NCBI GenBank assembly: GCA_031279475.1
Contig: JAITIL010000018.1
Coordinates: 1-36,419, forward strand
Direction: 5' to 3'
Source of the DNA: Prevotellaceae bacterium
GTDB lineage: Bacteria > Bacteroidota > Bacteroidia > Bacteroidales > UBA932
Length of the DNA stretch: 36,419 bases
The position numbers were made by a program, and so were the translations under genes. Shown here piece after piece: positions 8,039-15,427 of this stretch; position 1 is the stretch's first letter; each line of letters begins with the position of its first letter. Below the pieces are notes generated by a model. The model saw nothing but the letters and a program-made list of their open reading frames with translations. It was not told the origin of the DNA and did no database searches.

Positions 8039-9097
8039 CTAACCGTTATTCAGGGAGGTGATGAAGCGGATGTAGTCTTTCACGCCCTGGCGTATTTCGT
8101 CGAGGTACACGAACTCGTCGGCGCTGTGCGAGCGCTCCGAGGCGCCGGGTCCCATCTTGATGGCCGGGACGTCGAGCCGCATCCAGTCGGACGTAGTGGG
8201 CGACACACAGGCGTCGAAGCCCAGTTGTTCCGCACACCGCCACAAGGGATGCCCGGCCGGCGTGAACGAGCATTTATTATCCAGCGATCGGGCGTTCAGT
8301 TTGCTTTTCACAGCAGCCTGCAAGTCTGCCAAAATCTCGCGGTTCGTGTAACATTCATTAGGCCGCACGTCTATCACGAAACGGCACTCGGCGGGCACTA
8401 CGTTATGTTGAACGCCGCCGTTGATCATCGTCACGGTTTTCTTCACCGCGCCCATGAGCGGCGAAATGTGGTTGAACGCATAGTTCCTGATGACGGCGAT
8501 ATCGTCCACCGCCACATAGAGGGCATTCACGCCTCCGTCGCGGGCGGCATGTCCGGCCACGCCGTGCGCCGTACCGTCAATCACCAGCAGACCCCGCTCC
8601 GCCACTGCCACTTTCATCGAAGTGGGCTCGCCCACAATGGCGCAATCAATATTTTTTATTTGTTGTGTCACCAATTTCATGCCGTTCGGGCCTGAATTTT
8701 CTTCTTCGCAGCTCAGTACCAGCAGCAGGTTAAAGGGCAAGTCCACCGTGCAGAGGAAGATAAAACTTTCGACGAGCGCCGCCAGCGACGCGCCGGCGTC
8801 GTTGCTGCCCAAGCCGAACAACTTCCCGTCTTTCTCAAAAGGCTCGAAAGGGTTAAAGGTGTACCCGGCCGACGGTTTCACGGTGTCGATATGGGAATTT
8901 AGCATCAGCAACTTTTGTCCGTCGCGGTTTTTGGGGGAGCAGGCGCACACGTTATGGCCTATCCGGAAAGGCGCCACGCCGGCCTTTACCAGTTGAGCTT
9001 CCAGATAGCCGGCGGCGGCGGCCTCCTCGCCCGACAAGGCAGGGATGGCTATTTTCTCCTTTAACAGTTGTATGGCAAAAGCGCCCGGTGTGTCCAT
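8039..9097 (-). CDS. argE: M20 family N-acylcitrulline/acylornithine deacylase (ArgE-like)
   Basis: Zinc amidohydrolase of the M20/ArgE-DapE family, 352 aa, that removes the N-acyl group in arginine synthesis. The metal ligands and base are visible: His69 and Asp71 in NSHIDTVKP, Asp100 in GSNDAGA, the Glu131-Glu132 pair in CEEENSG, and Glu157 in VGEPTS. A dimerisation domain is inserted after about residue 165. Because the cluster has an acylornithine transcarbamylase, the natural substrate is probably N-acylcitrulline (N-succinyl, judging by the transcarbamylase) and not N-acetylornithine. A full promoter precedes the gene, so it is not simply co-transcribed with argB. Confidence 0.88.
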   Translation of the reverse strand: MDTPGAFAIQLLKEKIAIPALSGEEAAAAGYLEAQLVKAGVAPFRIGHNVCACSPKNRDGQKLLMLNSHIDTVKPSAGYTFNPFEPFEKDGKLFGLGSNDAGASLAALVESFIFLCTVDLPFNLLLVLSCEEENSGPNGMKLVTQQIKNIDCAIVGEPTSMKVAVAERGLLVIDGTAHGVAGHAARDGGVNALYVAVDDIAVIRNYAFNHISPLMGAVKKTVTMINGGVQHNVVPAECRFVIDVRPNECYTNREILADLQAAVKSKLNARSLDNKCSFTPAGHPLWRCAEQLGFDACVSPTTSDWMRLDVPAIKMGPGASERSHSADEFVYLDEIRQGVKDYIRFITSLNNG

Positions 9098-9116
9098 AGT
9101 CGTTTAATTTTGCCTG

Positions 9117-9147
9117 CAAAAGTACGAAAAAGAAATGGTCAAACAAA
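9117..9147 (-). promoter_or_regulatory. Bacteroidota-type promoter for argE-argH
   Basis: On the minus strand, TTTG (9144-9147) is followed after exactly 19 bases by TACTTTTG (9117-9124), a perfect match to the -33/-7 pattern TTTG-N19-TAnnTTTG. The argE start codon follows 19 bases after the -7 element. Confidence 0.75.
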
Positions 9148-9303
9148 TCATTCTATCTATTTTACAAAATAAAGTTGTATATTTGCAGTTTAATAACAGA
9201 AATAGTGGACATGCGAGCCGTAATGAAATAAATCGATGATGGAGCGACGTTACCTTTTAGATACCCAGTGAGCAATATTCTTCTCAAAAACTGTACTTTA
9301 TTT
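9148..9303. other. argB-argE intergenic region with plus-strand -7 element
   Basis: No gene is recognised here. On the plus strand TATATTTG (9178-9185) matches the -7 consensus, but no TTTG lies at the right distance. Two short plus-strand frames follow, the second (from 9236) encoding MMERRYLLDTQ. Any transcript would run antisense into argB. No convincing terminator for argB is visible. Confidence 0.35.
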
Positions 9304-10116
9304 TCAACGACCGATAGAAATATCACCGTTGCTGCCATGCTCGCTCTTCCGTACCACCGTGCCTTTGCCGGAGAGCAGGTTGCGGGCGTGTTTGATATGC
9401 ACCTCTCCTACCCCTGCCCTGATGGCCGCAAAGGCCTGGTCTAACTTGGGAATCATACCTTCGGTGATGGCGCCTTCTTCCTTCAGCAAGGCGTAATCTT
9501 CTTCGGTAATCTCGTCAATGAGCGATTGCGGATTGTTGACGTCTGACAGCACCCCGTCTTTCTCAAAGCAAATGATTTGTTTGGTAAATCCCGCTTTCGA
9601 CAATGCAATGGCCAGTGTGGAGGCGATAGTGTCGGCATTGGTGTTCAGCAGCGTTCCCCGCTCGTCATGCGTGACGGCGCAAAACACCGGGCACAGGCCA
9701 TGCTCAAACAACGCGATGAGAAACGACACATCCACAGCATCGGCCGAGATGTCGCCCACAAAGCCGAAATCAACCGGTTCCGGCAACCGGCGGCAGGCGG
9801 GTAATACATTGCCGTCGGCGCCCGACAGCCCAATGGCATTACATCCCAGCGCTTGAAGCTGCGCCACCACGCTTTTATTAATCCATCCGGCATACACCAT
9901 GGTGCATATTTTGAGAGTTTCCGCATCGGTAATCCGGCGGCCCTCGTGCATTTTCACGGGTATCTGCACTTTCGCCAACATGTCGGTGGCTAATTTCCCT
10001 CCGCCATGCACCAGGATTTTAGCGCCCGCGAGCTTGGAAAAATCTTTCAGAAAGCTTGCCAATGCTTGGGGGTCGTCAATAATATTCCCTCCTATTTTCA
10101 CTATCAGTATGTTCAT
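9304..10116 (-). CDS. argB: N-acylglutamate kinase
   Basis: Phosphorylates N-acylglutamate with ATP in the second step of the arginine pathway. The 270-aa protein is an amino acid kinase fold enzyme with the N-terminal KIGGN (7-11), the glycine-rich HGGGKLATDM (38-47), the substrate-binding EGRRITD (58-64), and the later INTNADTIAS-like segment (LNTNADTIASTLA). The four-base ATGA overlap with the end of argF' shows tight coupling. Standard family members act on acetylglutamate; with a succinylornithine-type transcarbamylase next to it, succinylglutamate is the likelier substrate here, which is inference. Confidence 0.94.
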   Translation of the reverse strand: MNILIVKIGGNIIDDPQALASFLKDFSKLAGAKILVHGGGKLATDMLAKVQIPVKMHEGRRITDAETLKICTMVYAGWINKSVVAQLQALGCNAIGLSGADGNVLPACRRLPEPVDFGFVGDISADAVDVSFLIALFEHGLCPVFCAVTHDERGTLLNTNADTIASTLAIALSKAGFTKQIICFEKDGVLSDVNNPQSLIDEITEEDYALLKEEGAITEGMIPKLDQAFAAIRAGVGEVHIKHARNLLSGKGTVVRKSEHGSNGDISIGR

Positions 10117-11069
10117 AATAATCCTTTTAATATTTCCCTGAGCACCGTTTGCGCTGAAACCACACGGTTGGCCGCTTCCGGAATAACCAGCGAGGCCGGC
10201 GATTCAATGACTTCGTCGGTTACAATCATATTCCGGCGCACCGGCAGGCAGTGCATAAAATAGGCGTTATTGGTAAGCGCCATTTTCTGTGCATCAACCG
10301 TCCAGCGCCGGTCGGCATGAAGCGCTTTTCCATAGTGCCCGCCTTTGTATACCGACCAGTTTTTGGCATACACGAAATCGGCGCCCCGGTAGGCTTTTTC
10401 GAGGTCGTACTCCACCCTGGCGTCTTGCACAAAGGCGGGGTCGAGTTCATAGCCTTCGGGGTGCGTAATCACAAATTCATAATCGGTGTGGTTCATCCAC
10501 TCGGCAAATGAGTTTGGCACCGCCTGCGGCAAAGCCTTGGGATGCGGCGCCCAAGCCAACAATACTTTCGGCTTCGGCGTTTTTTTGTATTCTTCGATGG
10601 TAATCAAATCGGCAAAGCTTTGCAAAGGATGGCGTGTGGCGCCCTCCATGGAGAATACGGGTTTCCCCGAATACTGGATAAACTGGTTTAAAATCACCTC
10701 CCGGTAATCATAATCCCTGTCCTGCAAGCCGGCAAAGGCCCGCACGCCGATAATGTCACAGTAACTTCCCATCACGGGTATGGCCTCGAGGATGTGTTCC
10801 GATTTGTCGCCGTCCATCACCACGCCGCGTTCGGTTTCGAGCTTCCACGCCCCCTGGTTGACGTCGAGCACAATCACGTTCATCCCCAGGTTTAAGGCGG
10901 CTTTCTGTGTGCTGAGCCGTGTGCGCAAACTGGAATTAAAAAACACCATCAGCAGCGTTTTGTTCCTGCCGAGCTCCCGGTCGGCAAAAGGTTTTGCTTT
11001 GACTTCTTTCGCCAACGCCAACGCCCGTTGCAAGGGTAACACGTCTTTTACGGAAAGGAAATTTTTCAT
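10113..11069 (-). CDS. argF': N-succinylornithine carbamoyltransferase (SOTCase-like)
   Basis: Transfers a carbamoyl group from carbamoyl phosphate to an N-acylated ornithine. The 318-aa protein is far closer to the Bacteroides fragilis ArgF' type than to ordinary ornithine transcarbamylase: the carbamoyl-phosphate loop is FFNSSLRTRLSTQKAA, followed by NQGAWKLETERG, HPLQSFADL and MHCLPVRRN. The ATG at 11069 is chosen over a TTG at 11099; it aligns the protein to B. fragilis numbering, which puts Ser at residue 90. B. fragilis has Pro there (succinyl-specific), Xanthomonas campestris has Glu92 (acetyl-specific), and changing that Glu to Ser gave a succinyl enzyme. Preceded by a perfect -7 element; overlaps argB by four bases. 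Confidence 0.93.
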   Translation of the reverse strand: MKNFLSVKDVLPLQRALALAKEVKAKPFADRELGRNKTLLMVFFNSSLRTRLSTQKAALNLGMNVIVLDVNQGAWKLETERGVVMDGDKSEHILEAIPVMGSYCDIIGVRAFAGLQDRDYDYREVILNQFIQYSGKPVFSMEGATRHPLQSFADLITIEEYKKTPKPKVLLAWAPHPKALPQAVPNSFAEWMNHTDYEFVITHPEGYELDPAFVQDARVEYDLEKAYRGADFVYAKNWSVYKGGHYGKALHADRRWTVDAQKMALTNNAYFMHCLPVRRNMIVTDEVIESPASLVIPEAANRVVSAQTVLREILKGLL

Positions 11070-11088
11070 ACACAGTTTAGATTTCCCA

Positions 11089-11096
11089 CAAAGGTA
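11089..11096 (-). promoter_or_regulatory. -7 element upstream of argF'
   Basis: TACCTTTG on the minus strand, 19 bases before the argF' ATG, matches TAnnTTTG. No TTTG or TTG occurs 17-23 bases further upstream, so the promoter is incomplete by consensus. Confidence 0.45.
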
Positions 11097-11147
11097 CAAA
11101 AATTAGTTAAGAGTGAAGCGTAAGGCGTGACAAATGAGATTAGGTAA

Positions 11148-11354
11148 TTAAGGGGGAAAGGGTTTTTCCCCGTTCCCATGCGGGAGAGGATATTTTATTT
11201 TAAATTTTTTAAAATAATCAACCTGCCGCAAAGGCTCGTAAACACTTCCGTTTAACTTATTTTTTAAGTCTATTGTTTTGGCAGTTCCGTCATTAAATAC
11301 CAGTCGAATGCGGTAATCTTCCAAATATGTTGCACCTGTTATTTCCAAAAACAT
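11148..11354 (-). CDS. DUF2442 protein, C-terminus replaced
   Basis: A 68-aa protein whose first 50 residues (EITGATYLEDYRIRLVF, NDGTAKTIDL, FEPL-like VYEPLRQVDYFKKFKI) match DUF2442, a small fold often encoded beside DUF4160 in toxin-antitoxin-like pairs. The usual ending with an NGAD...PEFLYE-type segment is missing; instead the frame runs into KYPLPHGNGEKPFPP, encoded by C- and G-runs like those at the end of the maltose transporter gene. The gene starts five bases after the stop of a DUF4160 fragment and sits inside the arginine cluster between argD and argF'. It is probably a decayed remnant. Whether a product is made is unknown. Confidence 0.65.
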   Translation of the reverse strand: MFLEITGATYLEDYRIRLVFNDGTAKTIDLKNKLNGSVYEPLRQVDYFKKFKIKYPLPHGNGEKPFPP

Positions 11355-11359
11355 ACTTA

Positions 11360-11497
11360 TTATTTTAATGGTTCTATTTTCTCTAACGGCTCGCCTTTTT
11401 GCGCTTTTTCCCAGGCTAACAACAATTCCTGTTTATGAATATCCAACCAATCAAATAGCAATTTCAGCGCCCGCTGCGGAGCAGCATGTTTGCGCAA
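11360..11497 (-). pseudogene. DUF4160 C-terminal fragment
   Basis: Translating the minus strand after the argD stop codon gives about 43 residues: RALKLLFDWLDIHKQE, then LLLAWEKAQKGEPLEKIEPLK and stop. This is the C-terminal half of DUF4160 (the usual ending is ELW/ANW..A..GEP..KIEPL). The N-terminal half, with the strands around a MF..DH.PPHFH-type motif, is absent, because argD ends directly in front of it. The only possible start is a TTG at 11497. Paired with the damaged DUF2442 gene, it marks an old insertion of such a module into the arginine cluster. Confidence 0.75.
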
Positions 11498-11525
11498 AAG
11501 TAGAAATTAATTCCGGGAATGCAAA
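11495..11525 (-). promoter_or_regulatory. internal promoter at the end of argD
   Basis: TTTG (11522-11525) and TACTTTTG (11495-11502) on the minus strand are separated by exactly 19 bases, a perfect consensus match. The argD stop codon lies in the spacer. It would drive the DUF4160/DUF2442 remnants and could read on into argF'-argB. Confidence 0.65.
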
Positions 11526-12628
11526 ACATTTATAAACCGCTGCAACTCCTGCTCCGTAACGGTAAGCGGCGGAAGCAGGCGTATCACATTAGCGCCCGCA
11601 GCGCCGGTGAAAATTTTATGTTCGCTTAATATTTTCGTGCGCAATGCCGCGTGTTCGGGAAGCAGTTCAATGCCGGTCATCAGTCCACGACCTCTCGCTT
11701 CACGGATAACCGCCGTGTTTTTCAAGTTGTGCACAACATACTCGCCCAATGACGCTGCCTTACTGATTAAATCTTCTTTCTCTATCACTTCCAGCACCGC
11801 ATAAGCCGCCACACAAGCCAGGTGATTTCCGCCAAATGTAGTGCCCAGCATGCCTTTCACCGGTTTGATGTGCGGCGCGATGAGCACGCCGCCCACAGGA
11901 AAGCCATTCCCCATGCCCTTTGCCACCGTAATAAGGTCGGGCTCAATAGCGGCATATTGGTGGGCGAAAAATTTCCCGGTACGTCCGTAACCGCTCTGCA
12001 CTTCATCCACAATAAGCGCCGCGCCATATTTATCACACAATTTCCTCAAGTCTTGAAGAAAATCATCGGCCGGAAGCACAATCCCCGCCACGCCCTGTAT
12101 TCCCTCTATAATAACGGCGGCCACATCGCCGCCCGCAAGTTCCTTCTCCACCGAAGCGCTATCGTTAAGCGGCAAAAAAACAACATTTGGCGACGCATTG
12201 TAAGGCGCAATAATAGACGGGTTGTCGGTAGCCGCCACCACGCCCGAAGTGCGGCCGTGGAAAGCGCCTTTAAAGGCAATAAGTTTTTTCTTCCCGGTAT
12301 GGAACGAAGCCAGTTTTATGGCATTTTCATTGGCTTCGGCGCCCGAATTACACAGGAAAAGGCTGTAGTGCGGATACCCGCTCATGGCGCCCAGCTTTTC
12401 GGCTAAACGGTTGCGCAAACCGCTCTGCACCGCATTGGAATAGAAAGCCAGGCGCTGTAGCTGTTGCGTAATGGCCGCCACGTAGTGCGGGTGCGCATGA
12501 CCAATGGAGATGACGGCATGGCCGCCATACAGGTCGAGATATTCCACGCCGTTTTTATCCCACAGCTTGCACCCCAAACCCCGCACCGGCTCAATGTCCC
12601 ATTGCTGGTATACTTCAAAATTTTTCAT
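11507..12628 (-). CDS. argD: N-acylornithine aminotransferase
   Basis: PLP-dependent class III aminotransferase, 373 aa, that makes N-acylornithine from N-acylglutamate semialdehyde and glutamate. Visible are the phosphate-binding CNSGAEANE (93-101), the FHGRT segment (123-127), IVDEVQSGYGRTG with Asp208, and the Schiff-base lysine Lys237 in VAKGMGNG, followed by TTFGGNHLAC. One base separates it from the stop of argC. Its last codons overlap the spacer of an internal promoter. The acyl group is probably succinyl, inferred from argF'. Confidence 0.95.
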   Translation of the reverse strand: MKNFEVYQQWDIEPVRGLGCKLWDKNGVEYLDLYGGHAVISIGHAHPHYVAAITQQLQRLAFYSNAVQSGLRNRLAEKLGAMSGYPHYSLFLCNSGAEANENAIKLASFHTGKKKLIAFKGAFHGRTSGVVAATDNPSIIAPYNASPNVVFLPLNDSASVEKELAGGDVAAVIIEGIQGVAGIVLPADDFLQDLRKLCDKYGAALIVDEVQSGYGRTGKFFAHQYAAIEPDLITVAKGMGNGFPVGGVLIAPHIKPVKGMLGTTFGGNHLACVAAYAVLEVIEKEDLISKAASLGEYVVHNLKNTAVIREARGRGLMTGIELLPEHAALRTKILSEHKIFTGAAGANVIRLLPPLTVTEQELQRFINVLHSRN

Positions 12629-12629
12629 A

Positions 12630-13604
12630 TTAAAATACGCTGCTTTTTAATTTTAATCCGCAATCTTCCGCTATGCCACACATCAGGTTCATGTTCTGTA
12701 CCGCCTGTCCCGACGCGCCTTTGATAAGGTTGTCAAGGATAGAAGTAATGTGAAGCGTGCCATTATTTACCTCCACGTCAAACAACACTTTGTTCGTATT
12801 GACTACCGACTTTAAGCTCACCGTTTCGTCGGAAAGGTGCACAAATAAAGCGTTTTTATAGAATTCGCGAAACAAACCCCTCACCTGTGCCGCCGTTGTT
12901 CCCGCAGGTAATCTGGCGAGTATGCCGGCAAAAATCCCCCGCGTAAAATCACCCCTGACGGGAATCATGTTTACCTCCGGAACAGCGCCGCCCGACAGGG
13001 TTTGAAGCGTTTTGTTTATCTCGCCCAAATGCTGGTGCGTAAATGCCTTGTAAATGGAAATATTCGACGCACGATAGCTGAAATGCGACGTTTCGGCAAG
13101 CTGTTTTCCCGCGCCGGTAGCGCCGGTGAGCGCGTGGATATAAACATCACCGGTCAGCCATTTGTGCGCGGCCAGCGGCGCCAGGGCCAGAATAATGGCT
13201 GTAGCAAAACAGCCGGGGTTGGCCACGTAACTGGCGACTGCAATGTCACGCTTGAATAATTCGGGCACGCCATACACAAAATGTTTGTCGTCAAACTTAT
13301 TTTCAACCCGGAAGTCACTTCCGAGGTCAATAACCTTGCAGTGCGCCGGTATCTTATGTTTGGTTAAAAACTCCCGCGACAAGCCATGTCCGAGGCATAA
13401 AAACAGCACATCGGGCTCGCCCAGCGTGTCGGTAAAACACAACGCGCAATCGCCATACAAATCCTTGTGCACAGCCGACACCGCCTGCCCGTTGAGGCTG
13501 CTCGTCAGCAACGACGTAATCGTCACATGGGGATGGTTTAACAATATCCGGATCAACTCCCCGCCGGTGTAGCCGGTCGCGCCGGCAATGGCTACTTTAA
13601 TCAT
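12630..13604 (-). CDS. argC: N-acyl-gamma-glutamyl-phosphate reductase
   Basis: NADPH-dependent reductase of the third arginine step, 324 aa. The Rossmann motif VAIAGATGYTGGEL starts at residue 4, the catalytic Cys132 lies in ANPGCFATA, and the His-containing HQHLGEI follows. I chose the ATG at 13604 over one five codons earlier because MIKVAIAG fits the family start and gives an eight-base overlap (ATGATTAA) with the end of argG, a typical coupling arrangement. Cluster partner of argG and argD. Confidence 0.95.
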   Translation of the reverse strand: MIKVAIAGATGYTGGELIRILLNHPHVTITSLLTSSLNGQAVSAVHKDLYGDCALCFTDTLGEPDVLFLCLGHGLSREFLTKHKIPAHCKVIDLGSDFRVENKFDDKHFVYGVPELFKRDIAVASYVANPGCFATAIILALAPLAAHKWLTGDVYIHALTGATGAGKQLAETSHFSYRASNISIYKAFTHQHLGEINKTLQTLSGGAVPEVNMIPVRGDFTRGIFAGILARLPAGTTAAQVRGLFREFYKNALFVHLSDETVSLKSVVNTNKVLFDVEVNNGTLHITSILDNLIKGASGQAVQNMNLMCGIAEDCGLKLKSSVF

Positions 13605-14784
13605 TTTCGTGTACTGCATAATAAATTTTCAACGGATTGGCCAATACTTTGGTGAAGCCCACCACATCGGCGCCGGTAAACGATTTGTTGATTTCGCCAT
13701 ATTGTCCAAACTTCGCATTCATCAAATCGTAGGGCGACGAACAGCCCAACACCGCAAAATGATAGGGCCGCAGTTCCACCGTCACTTCACCGCTTACCGC
13801 TCTCTGCGTGTCGGCCAAAAACGTCTCGATATTCCTGGCCAGCGGATCGAGATACTGCGCCTCGTGCATGAGTTGCCCGTACCAGCCCGCCAGCTGTTCT
13901 TTCCAGTACAACTGCCCTTTGGTGAGCGTATGCTTTTCGAGCAAATGGTGGCTCTTGATGATAATCATGGGCGCCGCCGCTTCAAACGCCACCCGGCCTT
14001 TTATCCCGATGATGGTATCGCCCACGTGCGTATCGCGCCCCACGGCAAATTTCGACGCCAGCGCATGTAACTTGCGGATAAGCGCCACAGGCTTCATGGG
14101 CTCACCGTTCAACGCCTTCGGCTCACCATGATAAAAAGTAATGGTGATTTTTTCGGGCGTTGTTTTTTCAGGCTGGGAAGGATAGGCGCTGTCGGGCAAA
14201 TACGTGTCGGATTTTAAGGTTTCCACGCCGCCGATGCTCGTACCCCACAATCCCTGGTTAATTGAATATTTTGCTTTTTCCCACGGAAGGTCATACCCGC
14301 TTTTGGCCAAATAAGCAATCTCTTCTTCGCGCGACAAAGCCAACTCCCGAATCGGGGCAATAATCTTTATATGGGGCGCCATCACTTCAAACGCCAAATC
14401 GAAGCGCACCTGGTCGTTTCCCGCGCCGGTACTGCCATGCGCCACATACGCAGCATGCAACTTCTGTGCATGCTTCAATACCGCCAACGCCTGAAAAACC
14501 CGCTCCGAACTCACCGACAGCGGATAAGTGGAATTTTTTAAAATATTCCCGAAAATTAAATATTTAATCCCTTTACTGTAATATTCCTCTTCCACGTTAA
14601 CAGCGGTATGCGTGGCCGCCCCAAGCGTGCGCGCACGTGCGGCTATCGCATGTTCTTCTTCTTTTGAAAAACCACCGGTATTTACCAGCACAGTATGCAC
14701 TTCCAAACCTTTCTCATTTTTCAGGTAAGGCACGCAAAAGGAAGTATCCAATCCGCCGCTAAAGGCCAACACAACTTTTTCCAT
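13597..14784 (-). CDS. argG: argininosuccinate synthase
   Basis: Joins citrulline and aspartate with ATP to argininosuccinate. The 395-aa protein has the N-type ATP pyrophosphatase loop AFSGGLDTS at 7-15, the AHGSTGAGNDQVRFD segment, and KYSINQGLWGTS(I)GG typical of ArgG. Length is normal for the family. It lies 20 bases after the GNAT gene and overlaps argC by eight bases. In this pathway free citrulline comes from the argE-like deacylase, as the transcarbamylase works on an acylated substrate. Confidence 0.96.
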   Translation of the reverse strand: MEKVVLAFSGGLDTSFCVPYLKNEKGLEVHTVLVNTGGFSKEEEHAIAARARTLGAATHTAVNVEEEYYSKGIKYLIFGNILKNSTYPLSVSSERVFQALAVLKHAQKLHAAYVAHGSTGAGNDQVRFDLAFEVMAPHIKIIAPIRELALSREEEIAYLAKSGYDLPWEKAKYSINQGLWGTSIGGVETLKSDTYLPDSAYPSQPEKTTPEKITITFYHGEPKALNGEPMKPVALIRKLHALASKFAVGRDTHVGDTIIGIKGRVAFEAAAPMIIIKSHHLLEKHTLTKGQLYWKEQLAGWYGQLMHEAQYLDPLARNIETFLADTQRAVSGEVTVELRPYHFAVLGCSSPYDLMNAKFGQYGEINKSFTGADVVGFTKVLANPLKIYYAVHEND

Positions 14785-14804
14785 TTTCTTTATAGATTTA
14801 TAAG

Positions 14805-15368
14805 TTAATTATTTTTTATACCGACGGGGTTAGGTTTATATTCGGGATCGTATAGAAGCGCCGTACACAGGCACATTTTCCTGTCGTTACGTTCGAGGAT
14901 ATCATAATTTTTGCATCCTTTGCAACCGTCCCAAAATTCCTCGTCGTCGGTTAATTCGACAAACGGCACCGGCCGGAAACCCAACTCATAATTGATTTTC
15001 ATCACCGCAGGCCCGGTAGTGATGCTGAAAATTTTAGCTTTCGGATAGCACTTCCGCGACAGCGCAAATATCTCGCGTTTGATTTTCCTCGCCAGTCCGC
15101 TGTTCCGGTAAGCATGCGCCACGATGAGCCCTGAGTTGGCCACAAACTGTTTATAACTCCATGTTTCAATATACGAAAAACCTACGACCTCCTCATTTTC
15201 TATCGCGATTATGGCTTTCCCGTCAGTCATTTTTTGGGCAATGTAGCCGGGCGTACGGTTGGCAATGCCCGTCCCCCTTTCCTGTGCGGAAAGATAAACC
15301 AACTCGCAGATTTTTTCCGCATATTTCACATGACTGCAATTTGCCTGGCAGATGGTAATATTACTCAT
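14805..15368 (-). CDS. GNAT N-acyltransferase of the arginine cluster
   Basis: First structural gene of the arginine cluster, 187 aa. The GNAT fold is visible: GFSYIETW strand, the acyl-CoA pyrophosphate loop region HAYRNSGLARKIKREIF (Q/RxxGxG/A type), and the later strand with MKINYELGFRPV. A conserved-looking C-terminal CKGCKNYDILERNDRKMCLC with four Cys could bind a metal or be structural. By position it replaces classical ArgA/ArgJ and should acylate glutamate, probably from succinyl-CoA or acetyl-CoA; the transcarbamylase argues for succinyl. The function is inferred from context. It follows the Arg-rich leader frame by 56 bases. Confidence 0.8.
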   Translation of the reverse strand: MSNITICQANCSHVKYAEKICELVYLSAQERGTGIANRTPGYIAQKMTDGKAIIAIENEEVVGFSYIETWSYKQFVANSGLIVAHAYRNSGLARKIKREIFALSRKCYPKAKIFSITTGPAVMKINYELGFRPVPFVELTDDEEFWDGCKGCKNYDILERNDRKMCLCTALLYDPEYKPNPVGIKNN

Positions 15369-15427
15369 CTAAGCAATAAAATTTAAAAATTAAAAAATAA
15401 ATGGATTTTTCGAATAAGGCCTCCTTA
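15366..15427 (-). promoter_or_regulatory. candidate attenuator region between leader frame and first arg gene
   Basis: The leader stop codon is part of TAAGG-AGG-CCTTA (15415-15427). The arm GCCTTATT could instead pair, with one mismatch, with AAAAAGGC near the start of the leader frame, which would exclude the first stem. Downstream AAAAAT-CCATTT-ATTTTT could form a weak A/T stem followed by T-runs. Exclusive pairings of this sort are expected of attenuators, but I have not computed the folding. Confidence 0.4.
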
